A stretch of 9,429 bases of DNA, from contig CAMPKM010000086.1 of assembly GCA_946887155.1 (NCBI GenBank), positions 1 to 9,429 of the forward strand. The letters run 5' to 3'. Positions 6,026 to 9,429 of this stretch are shown piece by piece. Made by a program: the position numbers and the translations under genes. Under the pieces are notes generated by a model. That model ran no database searches, had not been told where the DNA came from, and worked only from the letters and a program-made list of their open reading frames with translations. Within the stretch, counting starts at the first letter, position 1, and the number at the start of each line of letters is the position of its first letter. Source of the stretch: an uncultured Gemmatimonadota bacterium (GTDB taxonomy: Bacteria > Gemmatimonadota > Gemmatimonadetes > Gemmatimonadales > Gemmatimonadaceae).

Positions 6026-7337
6026 GCGTTATCAACAACCTCGCAAGCTGCTGAATCCGGCGACCCAGCGTTTTCTCTTTGCAACCGGGATCGAGTGCAG
6101 TTACCCGACCATTGAATGGAAGGGCCAGCGAATTCGACAGGACGAACTGGCCAAGTGCGGGCACTACGAGCGGTGGCGCGAAGACTTCGAGATCGCCAGG
6201 CAGGTTGGCGTGCGCGTGCTCCGGTACGGTCCGCCCTGGTTCTCGATCCACACCGGTCCCGACCAGTTCGACTGGTCCTGGCTGGACGAAGTCATGCCGG
6301 TGCTGCAAGAGTCGGGAATGATCCCGATCATCGACCTGTGCCACTTCGGTGTGCCGGACTGGATCGGCGACTTCCAGAACCCGGACTTTCCGGCTTTGTT
6401 CGCGACGTACGCGCGGGCCTTCGCCGAGCGCTATCCGTGGGTGATGCTCTACACGCCGGTGAACGAGATGTATATCGCGGCCGAGTTCAGCGGATCGTAT
6501 GGCTGGTGGAACGAGCGCCTGACGACGGAACGCGGATTCGTCACCGCGCTGAAGCACCTCGTCCGCGCGAATGTGCTGGGGATGCTCGAAATCCTCGCGG
6601 TACGGCCCGACGCGATCTTCATCCAGAGTGAGTCATCCGAGTACACGCACCCGGGTAAGCCCGAGTATATCGACGAATGCGAGATGCTCAACGACCGCCG
6701 GTTCCTCTCGCTCGACCTCAACTACGGCATACGCGTCAACTCGTCGATGTACGCGTACCTCCTCGACAACGGCATGACCGAGAAAGAGTACCTGTTCTTC
6801 ATGGAGCACAACCTGCGCGAGCACTGCATCCTCGGGAACGACTACTACACGGCGAATGAGCACCTCCTGATCAACCCGCGTGAACGCATCTTTGCCGGTG
6901 ACGTGTTCGGGTACTACGTGCTGACGCAGGACTACTACCGGCGCTACAACCTGCCGGTGATGCACACGGAGACCAACCTGAAGGAGCCGGACTCCACGCG
7001 CTGGCTGTGGAAGACGTGGGCGAACATCCAGCGATTGCGCCACGACGGCGTACCGGTGTGTGGCATGACCTGGTACAGCCTGACCGACCAGGTCGACTGG
7101 GATACGGCGCTTCGCGAGAACAACGGCCGGGTGAACGCGTTAGGCCTGTTCGACCTCGACCGGAAGATCCGGCCGGTGGGCGAGGCGTATCGGACGCTCA
7201 TCGAGCAGTGGCACAACCTGCCGATGTTTCCCAACGGTCCGTTTTCGTATGCCGGGCTCGACGTCCCCGCATCGGCGCGCACGCTCCAGTGGCCCGCGGA
7301 GAACAGCCGCTCGCAGCCGAGTCATGTCAGCGCATGA
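6024..7337 (+). CDS. GH1-like beta-glycosidase
   Basis: A 437-residue TIM-barrel glycoside hydrolase related to family 1 (BglB-type, COG2723-like), which hydrolyses beta-linked glucosides or galactosides with retention. The N-terminal FLFATGIECSYPTI corresponds to the family's FLWGxATxxxQxEG start. The WREDFEIARQVGVRVLRYGPPW stretch (51-72) matches the GH1 WREDFxLxKxxGxxxxRxSxxW region. The putative acid/base is Glu148 in TPVNE, and the nucleophile is Glu316 in HTETN, where GH1 normally reads TENG. Other conserved features are the WYSLTDQVDWD stretch (350-360) and GLFDLDRKIRPV (374-385). No signal peptide is visible, so it is probably cytoplasmic. The ATG at 6024 gives the family N-terminus; a GTG at 5985 in the same frame would overlap the lactonase gene by 41 bp and add 13 residues without similarity. 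The stop overlaps the transporter start by four bases, so the two are likely co-translated. The altered active-site motifs suggest a divergent substrate. Confidence 0.88.
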   Translation: MRYQQPRKLLNPATQRFLFATGIECSYPTIEWKGQRIRQDELAKCGHYERWREDFEIARQVGVRVLRYGPPWFSIHTGPDQFDWSWLDEVMPVLQESGMIPIIDLCHFGVPDWIGDFQNPDFPALFATYARAFAERYPWVMLYTPVNEMYIAAEFSGSYGWWNERLTTERGFVTALKHLVRANVLGMLEILAVRPDAIFIQSESSEYTHPGKPEYIDECEMLNDRRFLSLDLNYGIRVNSSMYAYLLDNGMTEKEYLFFMEHNLREHCILGNDYYTANEHLLINPRERIFAGDVFGYYVLTQDYYRRYNLPVMHTETNLKEPDSTRWLWKTWANIQRLRHDGVPVCGMTWYSLTDQVDWDTALRENNGRVNALGLFDLDRKIRPVGEAYRTLIEQWHNLPMFPNGPFSYAGLDVPASARTLQWPAENSRSQPSHVSA

Positions 7338-8662
7338 CCGCTGCGCGGATCGAGGAACCTCCGCGCGGGTGGCAGCGGGTTCGGTGGCTGGGGCCCGGGT
7401 TCCTCTGGATGGTGTCCGCCGCCGGTTCGGGCGAATTGCTTTTCACGCCGCGAATCGGGTCACAATACGGCTACGCGCTGTTGTGGGCACTTGTCGCCGC
7501 GGTCACCCTGAAGTGGTTCATCAACCGTGAAATCGGTCGGTATGCAGTCTGCGCGGGGCGTTCGGTTCTGGATGGATTCAGCGAGTTGCCCGGACCGGGG
7601 AACTGGGCGATCTGGCTCATCATCGTCCCACAGCTCGCGGTGGCAGCCGTCTCCATCGCGGGGTTCGCCAGTGCATCGGCGACGGCGCTGATCGTCGCGC
7701 TGCCCGGTCCGCACTGGCTCTGGGCGGTCGTGTGCCTCCTCTCCTCGGCGGCGATGGTCGTCATTGGTCGTTATGCGGGGGTCGAACTCGCGTCGCGCAT
7801 CTTTGCCGTGCTGCTGGCCGTGATGGCGATGTCGGCCGCCATTTCCACGAGGCCATCGCTCCCTCAAATGGCCGACGGACTCGTACCCCGGCTCCCGGCC
7901 GGTGTGGATTATGGCGAAGTGCTGCCCTGGCTCGGGTACATGCTGTCGGGCGCCGCGGGTCTCATGTGGTATTCGTTCTGGATCACCGCGAGGAAGTACG
8001 GCGCGGCGGCCTCGACTGACCCTGTCCCACCACGTTCTCTCGACAAGGAGGCGATACGGAAACTCCGCGGGTGGATCAGCCAGATGACCTTCGACACCAC
8101 AGTAGCCGTCGTGGGCGCGCTGATCATCACGCTGGCGTTTCTCGTCCTCGGCACCGAACTCCTCCGGCCCCGCGGCCTTCTTCCCGCGGAGGAGGAAATG
8201 GCCTCGGTGCTCGGTACCCTGCTGAGTGGCGTGTGGGGGCGCGCCGGTTTCTGGATGATGGTGACCGGCGTGTTCATCGGGTTTTTTGACACGCTGCTGT
8301 CGGACCAGGACGGGTTCGGCAGGATGTTCGCGAGTGGCGCTCGGCTTCTCAGTCCCCGCATCAGGTCATCGAAGCGATTCGGCAACGCCGAGTTTCTGCG
8401 GCGATTCTTCGTGATTGGATGGGTCACGCTGGTGCCCATCGCCGTGATCTTCGCGTTCGGGGATCCTGTGAGGCTGCTCAAGATTTCCGGCGCGATAGAG
8501 GCGGCGCACATACCGGTCGTGACGGCGTTGATCCTGTACCTCAACCTGACGACGCTGCCGGCGGCGCTGCAGCCATCTCGTCAGGCATGGCTGGTGACCG
8601 GCGCAGCAGGGGTGTTTTTCCTGGCGTTCGCGGTGTTCTATCTGGTGCAGTTGGCTGAGTGA
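7334..8662 (+). CDS. NRAMP-superfamily transporter lacking classical metal-site motifs
   Basis: A 442-residue integral membrane protein with about eleven hydrophobic segments, recognisable as a distant NRAMP (divalent metal ion) superfamily member. The N-terminal GPGFLWMVSAAGSGELLFTPRIG (20-42) corresponds to NRAMP TM1, where metal transporters carry DPGN; here the equivalent is GSGE (31-34). The TM6 region (LPWLGYMLSGAAGLMWYSFWITARKYG, 197-223) lacks the MPH metal-binding motif. Length and topology otherwise fit. The ATG at 7334 overlaps the glycosidase TGA (ATGA), with only a weak ribosome site, so translation is probably coupled to the glycosidase. A longer open frame from 7007 is the glycosidase gene read in another frame. 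Without the canonical ligands, Mn2+/Fe2+ transport is doubtful. The coupling suggests a role linked to glycoside use, but the substrate is unknown. Its stop lies only 8 bp from the stop of the convergent SDR gene, leaving no room for a terminator. Confidence 0.85.
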   Translation: MTAARIEEPPRGWQRVRWLGPGFLWMVSAAGSGELLFTPRIGSQYGYALLWALVAAVTLKWFINREIGRYAVCAGRSVLDGFSELPGPGNWAIWLIIVPQLAVAAVSIAGFASASATALIVALPGPHWLWAVVCLLSSAAMVVIGRYAGVELASRIFAVLLAVMAMSAAISTRPSLPQMADGLVPRLPAGVDYGEVLPWLGYMLSGAAGLMWYSFWITARKYGAAASTDPVPPRSLDKEAIRKLRGWISQMTFDTTVAVVGALIITLAFLVLGTELLRPRGLLPAEEEMASVLGTLLSGVWGRAGFWMMVTGVFIGFFDTLLSDQDGFGRMFASGARLLSPRIRSSKRFGNAEFLRRFFVIGWVTLVPIAVIFAFGDPVRLLKISGAIEAAHIPVVTALILYLNLTTLPAALQPSRQAWLVTGAAGVFFLAFAVFYLVQLAE

Positions 8663-8670
8663 GTGAGGCG

Positions 8671-9429
8671 CTATCCAACCAGCAGGGATTCCGCCCCATC
8701 GATCCAGACCTCCGTGCCGGTGATGTGGGCAGCGGCATCACTCAACAGGAAGGTCACAAGCTCCGCGACGTCTTCGGCCCGGCCCGGCCGCCCGCCGGTG
8801 AGCGGGATGCTGCCCGAGGGATACGTCACCATCTTGCTGAAGGTCTCGAGATCCTGCCGGTCGGTGCTCGCTTCGATCTGCGTGCTGATCTTGCCGGGGC
8901 AGACCGCGTTCACGCGGATACGCGCACCGGCCAGTTCCAGCGCGAGCATCTTGGCCATCGCGACCTGCGCCGCCTTCGTGCACGAGTACGCCGTCGCGCC
9001 GACGTTGGAGAAGATGCGCGTGCCATTGACCGAAGACGTGATGACCACGGCGCCTCCCTTCTGCCTGAGCCAGGGCATCGCGTGCTTGATGGTGAGGAAC
9101 GTCCCGGTCAGGTTGACGTCGATCGTCCGTCGCCATTCTTCGATGTCCAGTTCCTCGATGGGCGCCCACACGCCGTTGATGCCGGCGTTCGCGAACACGC
9201 CGTCGATGGTGCCGAAGGTTTCGGCAAGGCGCTCGCAGGCTCCCCGTATGGCGGCTTCGTCCGAGATGTCGGCGGCGAGCACCAGGCCGGCATCACCGGT
9301 GAGGAGGGCGGTAGCGCCTAACGCTTCGGTATCGAGGCCGACCAGGCCCACCCGGGCGCCGAGCTTGGCGAGCAGGATCGCCGTCGCTTTTCCGATGCCC
9401 GATCCCGCGCCAGTGACGAGGATGACCCT
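8671..9429 (-). CDS. Short-chain dehydrogenase/reductase (SDR), N-terminus cut by window end
   Basis: A classical SDR oxidoreductase of which 252 residues are visible; about five or six N-terminal residues lie beyond the window. Reading from 9429 on the minus strand, the cofactor motif TGAGSGIG is at residues 6-13. An acidic Asp33 closes the second strand (GLVGLD), which favours NAD(H). NAG is at 81-83, the catalytic Ser at 132/133 (ITSSVNG), and the active-site Tyr148 and Lys152 in YSCTK. The C-terminal SDAAAHITGTEVWIDGA is the usual family ending. The internal GTG at 9351 is not the true start, since it would remove the cofactor-binding motif. By family it resembles glucose 1-dehydrogenase and 3-oxoacyl-reductase-like enzymes, whose substrates cannot be told apart from sequence. 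The nearby lactonase and glycosidase make sugar oxidation plausible. It is convergent with the transporter gene, 8 bp stop to stop. Confidence 0.92.
   Translation of the reverse strand, partial: RVILVTGAGSGIGKATAILLAKLGARVGLVGLDTEALGATALLTGDAGLVLAADISDEAAIRGACERLAETFGTIDGVFANAGINGVWAPIEELDIEEWRRTIDVNLTGTFLTIKHAMPWLRQKGGAVVITSSVNGTRIFSNVGATAYSCTKAAQVAMAKMLALELAGARIRVNAVCPGKISTQIEASTDRQDLETFSKMVTYPSGSIPLTGGRPGRAEDVAELVTFLLSDAAAHITGTEVWIDGAESLLVG

Noticed and set aside
5784..6557. A 257-codon minus-strand frame across the lactonase/glycosidase junction
   Set aside because: It overlaps two genes with full family motifs and has a charged, low-information translation.
7007..7333. N-terminal extension of the NRAMP-like protein
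   Set aside because: This stretch is the glycosidase gene read in another frame; the transporter family N-terminus begins just after the ATG at 7334.
8663..8670. A terminator between the convergent transporter and SDR genes
   Set aside because: Only eight bases separate the stop codons, and no stem-loop with a T-run is present there.

Overview
The window is a high-G+C (roughly two thirds by eye), gene-dense stretch of bacterial chromosome. Secreted beta-propeller proteins, a secreted S9-family peptidase with Gly/Arg-rich insertions, weak Shine-Dalgarno usage and 4-bp stop/start overlaps suggest a soil-type, heterotrophic Gram-negative, perhaps Gemmatimonadota or Acidobacteriota. That placement is an impression from gene content and style, not a demonstrated assignment. 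No tRNA, rRNA, CRISPR array or transposase gene was seen.

Layout. (1) 1-719: the C-terminal third of a PQQ-dependent (quinoprotein) dehydrogenase on the + strand. It is cut by the window edge and appears to carry an in-frame TAG just upstream of the surviving open frame. (2) 760-1008: a small GlsB/YeaQ/YmgE-type membrane protein. (3) 1009-1104: a short direct and inverted repeat cluster that runs into the next gene. (4) 1077-2356: two tandem, overlapping, paralogous secreted proteins of unknown function. (5) 2358-2417: a 30-bp tandem repeat, REP-like, in the gap between convergent genes. (6) 2425-5058, minus: a secreted prolyl-oligopeptidase-family (S9) serine peptidase with a complete Ser/Asp/His triad. 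(7) 5162-6025, minus: an SMP-30/gluconolactonase-family lactonase. (8) 6024-7337, plus: a GH1-like beta-glycosidase that starts on the same CATG as the divergent lactonase gene. (9) 7334-8662, plus: an NRAMP-superfamily membrane transporter that lacks the classical metal-binding motifs and overlaps the glycosidase by 4 bp. (10) 8671-9429, minus: a short-chain dehydrogenase/reductase missing only a few N-terminal residues at the window end.

How the genes may work together (inference). The right half looks like a carbohydrate module: a glycosidase releases a sugar, a dehydrogenase (the SDR) oxidises it to a lactone, the SMP-30 lactonase opens the lactone, and the transporter-like protein coupled to the glycosidase may move a substrate or cofactor. 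The left half holds periplasmic proteins: the quinoprotein fragment, the paralogous secreted pair and the peptidase. The points most worth checking are the divergent genes with overlapping start codons, the motif-less NRAMP relative coupled to a glycosidase, the uncharacterised secreted paralog pair, the REP-like tandem repeat, and a recurrent GTTAGG(C) word that holds almost all TTA leucine codons.
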